DNA of 33,665 nucleotides, from the NCBI GenBank assembly GCA_028291765.1, contig JAQGNR010000300.1, positions 1-33,665 on the forward strand. Direction: 5' to 3'. The translations under genes and the position numbers were made by a program. Numbering within the stretch: position 1 is the first letter of the stretch; each line of letters opens with the position of its first letter. Below, piece after piece: positions 23,706 through 31,481 of the stretch. This DNA comes from Herbaspirillum sp. Lineage in GTDB: Bacteria; Pseudomonadota; Gammaproteobacteria; Burkholderiales; Burkholderiaceae_D. The notes below the pieces were generated by a model, which did no database searches, was not told where the DNA came from, and saw nothing but the letters and a program-made list of their open reading frames with translations.

Positions 23706-24236
23706 ATGATTCAGCACCAAATTACTTCCCCGCATCGGCGCATCGCCTTTGTTCAATCCTGCTGGCATCGCGAGATCGTCGATCAATGCCGCGATTCTTT
23801 TTTAGCCGAAATGAAGCGTTCGGGTTATGCCGACGCCGATATTGCCTGCTTTGAAGTCGCCGGCGCATTTGAAATTCCATTGCACGCCAAATTGCTGGCC
23901 CAGAGCGGACAATACGATGCCGTCGTGGCGGCCGGTCTGGTGGTCGATGGCGGTCTCTATCGTCATGAATTCGTGGCGCAAGCTGTCATCAGCGGTTTGA
24001 TGCAAGTGCAGCTTGAAACGGGCGTGCCAGTCATTTCTTCCGTGCTGACGCCGCATCATTTTCATTCGCATGACGAGCATCAGCAATTCTTTCATCAGCA
24101 CTTTGTGGTCAAAGGCGTCGAAGCCGCCCGCGCCTGCGCCGATACGGTCAAGAAGTTGAAGGGATTGTCGGCGCTATCGCAATCGCACGTTGCAGCTGTG
24201 CCCGCAACAGGGCGCATTGCTGATCAGGCTGCGTAG
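23706..24236 (+). CDS. ribH: 6,7-dimethyl-8-ribityllumazine synthase, RibH2 type
   Basis: A 176-residue lumazine synthase. It joins 5-amino-6-ribitylamino-uracil and dihydroxybutanone phosphate in the penultimate step of riboflavin synthesis. Typical residues are FVQSCWHREIVDQC near the N-terminus, FEVAGAFEIPLHAKLLA, YDAVVAAGLVVDGGLYRHEFVA and SSVLTPHHFH. The GLVVDGGLYRHEFVA form and the HHFHSHDEH stretch match the decameric RibH2 type known from Brucella and Burkholderiales, rather than the common icosahedral RibH1. It is preceded by an FMN riboswitch and not accompanied by other rib genes here, so it is a stand-alone FMN-repressed copy. Confidence 0.9.
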   Translation: MIQHQITSPHRRIAFVQSCWHREIVDQCRDSFLAEMKRSGYADADIACFEVAGAFEIPLHAKLLAQSGQYDAVVAAGLVVDGGLYRHEFVAQAVISGLMQVQLETGVPVISSVLTPHHFHSHDEHQQFFHQHFVVKGVEAARACADTVKKLKGLSALSQSHVAAVPATGRIADQAA

Positions 24237-24243
24237 AGAGGAC

Positions 24244-24379
24244 GAAATTAAGGGTGTCAGCCGGGCTGTGGCGGATGTTTGTGCGCAGTGAGGTAAAGAA
24301 GGGAGGTGGCCAAAGGCCGCCGGAATGACACGAACGGAGCACAAACCTCCGCCACAGCCCGCCTTACACCCTTAATTTC
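24244..24379. repeat. Long inverted repeat with inner hairpin, between ribH and the next gene
   Basis: Two 41-base arms (24244-24284 and 24339-24379) are reverse complements at 38 of 41 positions, starting and ending in gaaattaagggtgt / acacccttaatttc. A second small stem, ggtggcc-aaa-ggccgcc, lies between them. The whole element is 136 bp, sits between converging genes and contains no ORF. It could be a bidirectional terminator or a small MITE-like or REP-like element. Confidence 0.85.
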
Positions 24380-24389
24380 ACAACCACCT

Positions 24390-24734
24390 CTATGTGGATT
24401 GCGCCGGATCGACCTCGACGGCGACCGATATGGAGCTCAATCTTTCCTGCGCCGCCGGATAGCTTTCATGGCTATGCCAGGCGCTGCTGTTGGGCGCCAG
24501 ATTGCGTAATTCCTCAATGATAAACATGCGCCAGCAGCGTTCCGGCGGCAATCCGCCAGTAGGCCGGCCGCCGGACATACCGCCGTACTGATAAACCAGC
24601 ACCACATCTTCGCCATAACGGCCTTTACCGATGGCGTGCGGGCTGAACTCGCGCGGCTCGGATTTATAAATGGCCGTCAACGAAGTGCGGTTGCGGATGG
24701 CATCGGCAAGGGGGGCAAGTTTATTATCAAACAT
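24390..24734 (-). CDS. Small conserved-looking protein of unknown function, possibly WYL-related
   Basis: A 114-residue soluble protein. Its centre, AIYKSEPREFSPHAIGKGRYGEDVVLVYQYGG, followed by ERCWRMFIIEELRNLAPN, has the strand pattern and the YKSEPREFSPHAIG / WRMF features that recall a single WYL-like ligand-binding module without its usual helix-turn-helix. I do not know a function. It converges on ribH across the inverted repeat at 24244-24379 and is divergent from alaC (216 bases apart). Confidence 0.6.
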   Translation of the reverse strand: MFDNKLAPLADAIRNRTSLTAIYKSEPREFSPHAIGKGRYGEDVVLVYQYGGMSGGRPTGGLPPERCWRMFIIEELRNLAPNSSAWHSHESYPAAQERLSSISVAVEVDPAQST

Positions 24735-24949
24735 GGTCTCGATTCTGTTTTATCCGGGAAAGCAGGCGGTTACCGGGCCGGTAACGCACATGCGGGTGTT
24801 GACCGCGATTCTGCGGATGGGTTCAACCGGGCAGCATCGCGGCAAAAGAATATTGCCGCAACGCTGCTGTTTCGCTAGAATCGACGCGCTGTCACTCATT
24901 GACGGCAACGTCGCTCGGACGGTTCCGGGCGCTTACGTGAAAGAAATCC

Positions 24950-26155
24950 ATGTCGCAAATCAAGCCTGCGCGCGTCTTTTCGCGCATCAATCGTCTCCCT
25001 CCTTACGTTTTTAATATCACCGCTGAACTGAAAATGGCCGCCCGCCGTCGTGGCGAGGACATTATCGACATGTCCATGGGCAACCCCGATGGCGCCACCC
25101 CGCAGCATATTGTCGACAAACTGGTCGAAACCGTGCAACGCCCGGATACCCATGGTTATTCGGCGTCCAAAGGCATTCCCCGCTTGCGGCGGGCGATTTC
25201 GCATTGGTACAAGCAGCGCTACGAGGTGGATATCGACCCCGATAGCGAAGCGATTGTCACCATCGGCTCGAAGGAAGGACTGGCGCATCTGATGCTGGCC
25301 ACGCTCGATCGAGGCGATACGGTATTGGTGCCTAATCCGAGCTATCCGATTCACATCTGGGGCGCGGTGATTGCCGGCGCGGATATCCGCTCGGTGCGGA
25401 TGAGTCCCGGCGTCGATTTCTTCGAGGAACTGGAACGCGCGATCCGTGAAAGTTATCCGAAGCCGAAGATGATGGTGCTGGGTTTTCCGTCGAACCCGAC
25501 GGCGCAATGCGTCGAACTGGAATTTTTCGAGCGTGTGGTCAAGCTGGCGCAAGAGCATGACATTCTGATCGTGCACGATCTGGCGTATGCCGATATCGTC
25601 TACGACGGCTGGAAAGCGCCATCGATCATGCAGGTGCCGGGCGCGCGCGAGGTCGCCGTTGAATTCTTTACGCTTTCGAAGAGTTACAACATGGCGGGCT
25701 GGCGCATCGGCTTCATGGTCGGCAATCGGGAGTTGGTTGCCGCGCTGGCGCGCATCAAGAGTTATCACGACTACGGCAGTTTTACGCCGGTGCAGGTGGC
25801 GGCGATTGCGGCGCTGGAAGGCGACCAGACTTGCGTTACGGAAATTTGTGCGCAATATCAGCGTCGGCGCGATGTCTTGGTCAAAGGCTTGAACGAAGCC
25901 GGCTGGCCGGTCGAAAAACCGAAGGCATCCATGTATATCTGGGCCAAAATTCCAGCAGCCTATTCACATCTGGGTTCGCTGGAATTCTCCAAACAATTGC
26001 TGGAAAAGGCCAAGGTGTGCGTATCGCCGGGCGTCGGTTTCGGCGAATATGGCGATGATTACGTCCGGTTTGCGCTGATTGAAAACGAAGCGCGGATCCG
26101 GCAGGGCCTGCGTGGGATCAGAACGATGCTGCGCGCGGATTCATCAGGCAGTTAA
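24950..26155 (+). CDS. alaC: Alanine transaminase, AlaC type
   Basis: A 401-residue PLP-dependent class I aminotransferase that interconverts pyruvate and alanine with glutamate/2-oxoglutarate. Key parts are [16 protein letters not shown] (substrate loop), [14 protein letters not shown], the cofactor-binding [13 protein letters not shown] and [11 protein letters not shown] (Asn), [13 protein letters not shown] (Asp and Tyr), and the Schiff-base Lys in [15 protein letters not shown]. Arg near the end ([15 protein letters not shown]) binds the carboxylate. Length and motifs match the E. coli AlaC group. The ATG at 24950 follows an agaaa-type ribosome site. A terminator follows at 26200-26243. 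Confidence 0.92.
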   Translation: MSQIKPARVFSRINRLPPYVFNITAELKMAARRRGEDIIDMSMGNPDGATPQHIVDKLVETVQRPDTHGYSASKGIPRLRRAISHWYKQRYEVDIDPDSEAIVTIGSKEGLAHLMLATLDRGDTVLVPNPSYPIHIWGAVIAGADIRSVRMSPGVDFFEELERAIRESYPKPKMMVLGFPSNPTAQCVELEFFERVVKLAQEHDILIVHDLAYADIVYDGWKAPSIMQVPGAREVAVEFFTLSKSYNMAGWRIGFMVGNRELVAALARIKSYHDYGSFTPVQVAAIAALEGDQTCVTEICAQYQRRRDVLVKGLNEAGWPVEKPKASMYIWAKIPAAYSHLGSLEFSKQLLEKAKVCVSPGVGFGEYGDDYVRFALIENEARIRQGLRGIRTMLRADSSGS

Positions 26156-26199
26156 TAAGTCATCAAGCCGGTATTGCCGGCTGGCATTAGAGCAGCAAC

Positions 26200-26243
26200 A
26201 AAAAAGGGTGCATACACGCAGCAGCGCGTGTGCACCCTTTTTT
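26200..26243 (+). terminator. Terminator of alaC, also usable by the opposite strand
   Basis: aaaaaagggtgca and tgcaccctttttt pair, continued by acacgc/gcgtgt after a small bulge, closing a 6-base loop. A and T runs on both sides make it active in both directions, for alaC and for the small minus-strand ORF at 26255-26362. Confidence 0.88.
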
Positions 26244-26254
26244 CATTAGCGCCA

Positions 26255-26362
26255 TTAATGATGGATCTGACTGTAGGCGAAATGCCGGCGGCGGCCGCGC
26301 ACTACAGGTTGTGCTGCGAAGAGCGAGCCGACGATATCGGCAATGATTTGTGCAAAATTCAT
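26255..26362 (-). CDS. Small 35-residue ORF with strong ribosome site
   Basis: ATG at 26362 is preceded by taggag at a 6-base distance. The translation is MNFAQIIADIVGSLFAAQ, followed by a strongly basic VRGRRRHFAYSQIHH. The amphipathic or hydrophobic N-terminus with a basic tail suggests a peripheral membrane peptide. It ends 12 bases before the bidirectional terminator at 26200-26243, which gives it a complete gene layout. No family is known to me. Confidence 0.45.
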   Translation of the reverse strand: MNFAQIIADIVGSLFAAQPVVRGRRRHFAYSQIHH

Positions 26363-26562
26363 GCTGTTCTCCTAAATCGGTAATTTAACGTTCGTCACTT
26401 TCAAGCTATTTGTTGCGGTCATCGTTTGATTGATGGCAAAACGATGAAGAAACTATAGGCGTCTGGACGCGATAGATAAATAAGGCGATTTTGGAAAGAC
26501 TGTATTAGTTTTGATGACAATAAAGGCGTCAATCAGCTGTTTACAAGCTGTTTACAAGCCGT
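26363..26562. other. Intergenic region with 11-base tandem repeat
   Basis: No gene is seen. At 26535-26567 the unit agctgtttaca is present twice exactly and a third time with two changes (agccgtctaca). The third copy contains the TAG stop codon of the minus-strand MFS gene. Confidence 0.7.
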
Positions 26563-27729
26563 CTACAAGCCGGATGCAGCGCCCTGCGGCGTCCGATCCA
26601 GCAATGTCGATAACAGCACCGTCCCCAAGCCGAGTACCGCTGTTGCCGCTCCCACCCATGGCAGATCGGTCAGCGGCAATCCGGCGCCGATGACCAGGCC
26701 GCCCAACCAGGCGCCGGTGGCGTTGCCCAGATTGAACGCGCCCTGATTGAGCGTGGAAGCCAGATTTGGCGCTTCTCTGGCCTTGTCGAGTACGCGGATT
26801 TGCGCCGCCGGCACGATGGCGAATGCAAACGCACCCCAGATGAATATGACGATCAAGGTCGGGATGCGGAAGTGAATTGCCTGGGAGAACAGCGCGAGGA
26901 TCAGCGCGACTGCGACAAATAATACGGCCATGACCGGCATCAATTTCCAGTCGGCCAGACGGCCGCCAAGCAAGCCGCCGACCGTAATGCCGGCGCCGAA
27001 TAGCAGCAGTACCCAGCTTTCCTGTGCGGCGCTAAAGCCGGTGACGTCCAGCAAAATATAGGCGATATAAGTCAGCACGCTGAACATGCTGATCGATGCC
27101 AATGTGCTCACCAGCAGCGCCAATTGCACCTGCGTTTGTGCGATGGCGCGGAATTCCATAAAAATATTGCCGCCTTGCATGGCGATTTTTGCAGGCAGGC
27201 AGCGCCATAGCAAAACCACGGCGGCCAGGCCGATCAGCGTGATCGATGCGAAGGTGGCGCGCCATCCTGCGACATGGCCGAGCGCCGTGCCGAACGGCAC
27301 GCCCAGCACATTGGCTACGGTCAGACCGGTAAACATCAGCGCGACCGCCTGGGCGCGCTTGTCGCGCGGCACCAGCGTTGCGGCGACCACCGAGCCGATG
27401 CCGAAGAAAGCCGCATGGCAAAACGCGGTGACCACGCGCGCGATCATCAGCATGGTGTAATTCGGCGCCAGCGCGCACAGTACATTGCCGATGATGAATA
27501 GCGTCATCAAGCCGATCAGTGCCTGCTTGCGCGGCCATTTGGCGGTGACGATGGCGAGGATCGGTGCGCCGGCCGCCACCCCCAGTGCGTAACCGGATAC
27601 CAGCATGCCGGCCGCCGGCGCGCTCACGCCCAGATCGCGCGCGACATCGGGCAGCAAACCCATGATGACAAATTCCGTGGTGCCGATGCCGAATGCGGCG
27701 ATTGCCAGAGCGAAGAGGGGCCAATACAC
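26563..27729 (-). CDS. MFS transporter, DHA1 (AraJ/YdhP-like) family
   Basis: A 388-residue inner-membrane transporter with about 12 hydrophobic segments. The N-terminal AIAAFGIGTTEFVIMGLLPDVA is the hallmark of the AraJ/YdhP-like DHA1 proteins; the MFS loop after helix 2 reads TAKWPRKQALIG. It probably exports sugars, purine derivatives or drugs by proton antiport; the substrate cannot be inferred. The start is GTG at 27729 with an aggaa ribosome site 9 bases before it; no ATG fits better. It is divergent from glpD. Confidence 0.88.
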   Translation of the reverse strand: MYWPLFALAIAAFGIGTTEFVIMGLLPDVARDLGVSAPAAGMLVSGYALGVAAGAPILAIVTAKWPRKQALIGLMTLFIIGNVLCALAPNYTMLMIARVVTAFCHAAFFGIGSVVAATLVPRDKRAQAVALMFTGLTVANVLGVPFGTALGHVAGWRATFASITLIGLAAVVLLWRCLPAKIAMQGGNIFMEFRAIAQTQVQLALLVSTLASISMFSVLTYIAYILLDVTGFSAAQESWVLLLFGAGITVGGLLGGRLADWKLMPVMAVLFVAVALILALFSQAIHFRIPTLIVIFIWGAFAFAIVPAAQIRVLDKAREAPNLASTLNQGAFNLGNATGAWLGGLVIGAGLPLTDLPWVGAATAVLGLGTVLLSTLLDRTPQGAASGL

Positions 27730-27820
27730 GATGATGCGTTCCTAAAGATAAAGAGTGCGCAGTTTAATCTGTCGTGGGTAAATTTGCTGGGGGTGGTGAT
27801 TGGTTTTAGACAAAATTCTT

Positions 27821-27908
27821 TAAGTTTTACCGGTGGTGGTGACCCTCCCTTCGACAGGCTCAGGGCTATCGGCAACCCACGGGCTTCGCCCTGCTCAGGG
27901 CGAACGGG
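27821..27908. repeat. Left outer arm of the inverted repeat flanking glpD-glpK
   Basis: The sequence begins taagttttacc, then ggtggtgaccctcc and cttcgacaggctcagggc, and ends in ctcagggcgaacggg. Its reverse complement is found at 31370-31457 with a few differences. It belongs to the ccttcgacaggctcagggcgaac-type intergenic repeats common in many proteobacterial genomes. Confidence 0.9.
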
Positions 27909-27955
27909 GTTTTGTGAAAATTTTAAAGAAAAACCATTTAAGTTTTACCTGCAGC

Positions 27956-28064
27956 GGTGATCCTTCGATACGGGCTTCGCCCTACTCAGGACGAACGGGT
28001 TTTTGTGAAAATTTAAAAAAAACCGTTCGCCCTGAGTAGGGCAAAGCCCGTATCGAAGGGTCAC
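27956..28064. repeat. Large perfect-looking hairpin upstream of glpD
   Basis: The arm starting ggtgatccttcgatacgggc is followed, after a short AT-rich loop (about 28004-28016), by its near reverse complement ending gcccgtatcgaagggtcacc. The stem is about 48 bp with a few mismatches. With the arm at 27821-27908 it fills the 27730-28131 gap, which contains no gene. The glpD promoter must lie in the remaining 28065-28131. Confidence 0.85.
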
Positions 28065-28137
28065 CCCTTTAAACGCAGAGGGTGTTATCTTCTTTAAACT
28101 AAAAATCGATCAATCATTTTGCGGAGCCAATTTGGCA

Positions 28138-29688
28138 ATGACTCAACCGCCGATACAAAAGCGGACATGCGATTTACTGATTGTCGGCGGGGGCATCAAC
28201 GGCGTCGGTATTGCGCGCGATGCAGTGGGCCGCGGGCTGGAAGTTATTTTGTGCGAACAACATGATCTGGCGCAGCACACGTCCTCGGCCAGCACCAAAT
28301 TGATCCATGGCGGTTTGCGCTATCTGGAGTATTACGAATTCGCTCTGGTGCGCAAGGCCTTGCTGGAACGCGAAGTATTGCTACGCGCCGCGCCGCATAT
28401 CATTAGTCCTCTGCGTTTCGTCATGCCGCACGACGCCAGCCAGCGCCCGGCCTGGATGATTCGCGCCGGATTGTTCTTGTACGACTATCTGGCCAAACGC
28501 CGCTTTCTGCCGGGTTCGGCCTCGATTGCGTTAAAGCGCCATGTCGCCGGTGCGCCGTTAAAAGACGATTATCAACGCGCTTTCGTCTATTCCGACGGCT
28601 GGGTCGACGATGCCCGCCTGGTGGTGCTCAATGCGCTCGATGCCAGCGAACTCGGCGCGCGCATCATGACCCGCACCAAATGCCTGTCGGCGCAAGCCAG
28701 CGGCGCAGGCTGGCGCGCGCAGTTGCAGGACGAGCAGGGCGCGCGCTATGAAATCAGTGCGCGCGCCATTGTCAACGCTGCCGGTCCTTGGACGGCGCAT
28801 TTTGCCGACGCGATCAATGGCGGCCAGCATCGCTACGGTTTGCGCCTGATCAAAGGCAGCCATATCGTTGTCCCGCGGCTGTTCGATCATCCATTTGCCT
28901 ATATTTTTCAGAACCCGGATAAGCGCATTATTTTTGCGATTCCCTATCAAAATGATTTCACCCTGATCGGCACCACCGATCTGGAATATAAGGGCAACCC
29001 CGATCACGTCACGATCGATGCCGATGAGATCGCTTATCTGTGCGCGATGGCAAATCGTTATTTCACGCGGCAGATTACGGCGCAGGATGTGGTCTGGACT
29101 TATTCCGGCGTGCGGCCCTTGCTCGATGACAGTGCGAAAAACGCCTCGGCAGTCACGCGCGATTATCACTTGGAGTGCAATCACAAGGGGCCGCCGCTGC
29201 TCAACGTCTGGGGCGGAAAAATCACCACTTACCGCAAGCTGGCGGAAGAGGCGATGGCGATCCTGGCAGAGCGGCTCGACGTGCGCGCATTGTCCTGGAC
29301 TGCCACCGTGCCGTTGCCGGGCGGCGATCTGGAATATGCCGGAAAACTGGTCGAGCGTTACGATTTCGATGCTTTTTTGCAGCGCTTTTGCGCGGCATTG
29401 CCATGGCTGCCGCAACCATTGGCGGCACGCTATGCGCATTGCTACGGCACCCGCGCCGGCCGCATGCTGGGCGGCGCCACGCAGATGTCGGATCTGGGCG
29501 AGGAATTGGCGCCGGGCCTGTTTGCCGTGGAAGCCTGCTATCTGGTCGATGTGGAATGGGCGCGCAGCGCCGAGGATATTCTCTGGCGCAGGACCAAGCT
29601 GGGCCTGCGCTGCCAGCCGCAGCATGTTGCGCGCTTGACCGAGTGGCTGGCAGCGCGGAATGGGCTGCAGCCGCAGCCGACTGTGTAA
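28138..29688 (+). CDS. glpD: Aerobic glycerol-3-phosphate dehydrogenase
   Basis: A 516-residue membrane-associated FAD enzyme that oxidises glycerol-3-phosphate to dihydroxyacetone phosphate and passes electrons to quinones. The N-terminus has the FAD motif [17 protein letters not shown], then [25 protein letters not shown], a GlpD signature. [21 protein letters not shown] and [14 protein letters not shown], followed by [16 protein letters not shown], complete the family pattern. ATG at 28138 is preferred, but an in-frame TTG at 28132 is closer to the ggag ribosome site (5 bases against 11), so the protein may be two residues longer. It is followed after 22 bases by glpK, so the two are an operon. 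Repeat hairpins flank the pair. Confidence 0.95.
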   Translation: MTQPPIQKRTCDLLIVGGGINGVGIARDAVGRGLEVILCEQHDLAQHTSSASTKLIHGGLRYLEYYEFALVRKALLEREVLLRAAPHIISPLRFVMPHDASQRPAWMIRAGLFLYDYLAKRRFLPGSASIALKRHVAGAPLKDDYQRAFVYSDGWVDDARLVVLNALDASELGARIMTRTKCLSAQASGAGWRAQLQDEQGARYEISARAIVNAAGPWTAHFADAINGGQHRYGLRLIKGSHIVVPRLFDHPFAYIFQNPDKRIIFAIPYQNDFTLIGTTDLEYKGNPDHVTIDADEIAYLCAMANRYFTRQITAQDVVWTYSGVRPLLDDSAKNASAVTRDYHLECNHKGPPLLNVWGGKITTYRKLAEEAMAILAERLDVRALSWTATVPLPGGDLEYAGKLVERYDFDAFLQRFCAALPWLPQPLAARYAHCYGTRAGRMLGGATQMSDLGEELAPGLFAVEACYLVDVEWARSAEDILWRRTKLGLRCQPQHVARLTEWLAARNGLQPQPTV

Positions 29689-29710
29689 TTTATTCCGGAA
29701 GGAAAAATAT

Positions 29711-31192
29711 ATGACATATCTGCTGGCACTGGATCAAGGCACCTCAAGTTCGCGCAGCATCGTCTTCGATGAGAGCGGCGCAATTGTCGCTACTGCCCAA
29801 CAAGAATTTCGCCAGATTTTCCCGCAGCCGGGCTGGGTCGAACACGATCCGATCGATATCTGGCAAAGCCAACTGCAAACCTGCCGCGAGGTATTGATCC
29901 GCGCCGGCATCAAGGCCGGCGACGTGCGCGCGCTGGGCATCGCCAATCAACGCGAGACCACGCTGGTATGGGAGCGCAGCAGCGGCCGGCCGGTGTATAA
30001 CGCGATTGTCTGGCAGGATCGCCGCAGCGAGGAGGTGTGCCGGCGTTTGCGCGAGCAGGGCCTGGCCGATGCGATTGCCCGCAAGACCGGGCTGGTGCTG
30101 GATCCTTATTTTTCCGGGACCAAACTGCGCTGGATACTCGATAACGCACCCGGTCTGCGTGAACGGGCCGAACGCGGCGAATTGGCTTTCGGTACGGTCG
30201 ATGCGTGGCTGGTCTGGAACCTGACCGGCGGCCGTTTGCATGTGAGCGATGTGTCGAATGCATCGCGCACCATGCTATGGAATATTCACGACGGTTGCTG
30301 GGATGCGGAATTGTTGCAATGGCTGGATATTCCTGCGGCGCTATTGCCCGAGGTGCATCCGTCCAGTCATCTGTACGGTGAATGCGATGCGGCGCATCTG
30401 GGCGCGCCGGTGGTCATCGGCGGCATCGGCGGCGATCAGCAAGCGGCCTTATTCGGCCAGGCCTGCTTTGTACCCGGCATGGCTAAAAATACCTACGGCA
30501 CCGGTTGTTTCGCGTTGATGCATACCGGCGATCTGTGCGCCGAATCGCATAACGGTTTGATCAGCACTGCGGCTTGTCAGATCGGCGAGCGCAAACAATA
30601 TGCGCTGGAAGGCAGCGTGTTTATCGGCGGGGCGGTGGTGCAATGGTTGCGCGATGGGCTCAAAGCGATCCGGCACGCCACCGATGTCGAAGCGCTGGCC
30701 AGCTCGGTGACGAGTGCGGAGGGGGTGATTTTCGTGCCGTCTTTTACCGGACTGGGCGCGCCGTATTGGAGCCCTTCGGCCAAAGGCGCCATCGTCGGTC
30801 TGAGCCGCGGCAGTACCGTGGCGCATATTGCCCGCGCCGCGCTGGAGTCGATTGCGTTTCAGAGTACCGCCTTGCTTAACGCGATGGGGCGCGATGCCGT
30901 TTCGCCGATTACCGAATTGCGTGTCGATGGCGGGGCGGCGGCCAATAATATGCTGCTGCAGTTTCAGGCGGATTTGCTCGGCATCCCGGTGATCCGCCCG
31001 CAAATTACCGAAACTACTGCGCTTGGCGCGGCGTATCTGGCGGGACTGGCTACGGGTGTATTTCGGGATACGGCGGAATTGGCATCGCAGTGGCGCATCG
31101 AGCGGGTATTTGAGCCGGCGATGCAACGCGCGGAAGCGCTGGAGTTAATGGCGCAATGGGAATTGGCTGTGCAGCGAGTGCGGTCGGATTGA
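29711..31192 (+). CDS. glpK: Glycerol kinase
   Basis: A 493-residue FGGY-family kinase that phosphorylates glycerol with ATP to give glycerol-3-phosphate, the substrate of GlpD. Signatures are [18 protein letters not shown] (ATP-binding), [11 protein letters not shown], the substrate loop [12 protein letters not shown] with IVWQDRR, the FGGY signature part [12 protein letters not shown] and the C-terminal ATPase-type [22 protein letters not shown]. Length agrees with the family. The ATG at 29711 has an aagga ribosome site 7 bases before it; an alternative upstream frame to 29660 would overlap glpD. No glycerol facilitator or glpR is in the window. Confidence 0.96.
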   Translation: MTYLLALDQGTSSSRSIVFDESGAIVATAQQEFRQIFPQPGWVEHDPIDIWQSQLQTCREVLIRAGIKAGDVRALGIANQRETTLVWERSSGRPVYNAIVWQDRRSEEVCRRLREQGLADAIARKTGLVLDPYFSGTKLRWILDNAPGLRERAERGELAFGTVDAWLVWNLTGGRLHVSDVSNASRTMLWNIHDGCWDAELLQWLDIPAALLPEVHPSSHLYGECDAAHLGAPVVIGGIGGDQQAALFGQACFVPGMAKNTYGTGCFALMHTGDLCAESHNGLISTAACQIGERKQYALEGSVFIGGAVVQWLRDGLKAIRHATDVEALASSVTSAEGVIFVPSFTGLGAPYWSPSAKGAIVGLSRGSTVAHIARAALESIAFQSTALLNAMGRDAVSPITELRVDGGAAANNMLLQFQADLLGIPVIRPQITETTALGAAYLAGLATGVFRDTAELASQWRIERVFEPAMQRAEALELMAQWELAVQRVRSD

Positions 31193-31196
31193 GTGT

Positions 31197-31368
31197 TTTA
31201 GGTTTTACCTGGGGCGGTGATCCTTCGATACGCTTCGCTACTCAGGACGAACGGGGTTTTTTTAAGTTTTAAAGAAAAACCGTTTAAGTTTTACCTGTTG
31301 AGGTGATCCTTCGATACGGGCTTCGCCCTACTCAGGACGAACGGGGTTTGGTGAAAATTTTAAAGAAA
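31197..31368. repeat. Two direct repeat copies downstream of glpK
   Basis: One copy (31197-31262) and a second (31283-31368) both follow the order ggttttacct or agttttacct, ggtgatccttcgatacg, ctactcaggacgaacgggg. The second is nearly the same as the copy at 27937-28014 upstream of glpD. The interval 31193-31481 contains no gene. Confidence 0.9.
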
Positions 31369-31369
31369 G

Positions 31370-31457
31370 CCCGTTCGCCCTGAGCAGGCCGCAGGCCGTG
31401 GGTTTCCGATAGCCCTGAGCCTGTCGAAGGGAGGGTCACCACCGCAGGTAAAACTTA
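31370..31457. repeat. Right outer arm of the inverted repeat flanking glpD-glpK
   Basis: It starts cccgttcgccctgagcagg, continues to gagcctgtcgaaggg and gagggtcaccaccg, and ends ggtaaaactta, the reverse complement of the arm at 27821-27908 apart from a few changed bases in the middle. Confidence 0.9.
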
Positions 31458-31481
31458 AAGGAGCACCCACAGAAACCGTGA

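Noticed and set aside
24896..25855. 319-codon minus-strand frame opposite alaC
   Set aside because: alaC has all family motifs; the antisense frame is His/Arg-rich and without recognisable features.
28558..29625. 355-codon minus-strand frame opposite glpD
   Set aside because: glpD is unambiguous; the antisense frame is a composition artefact.
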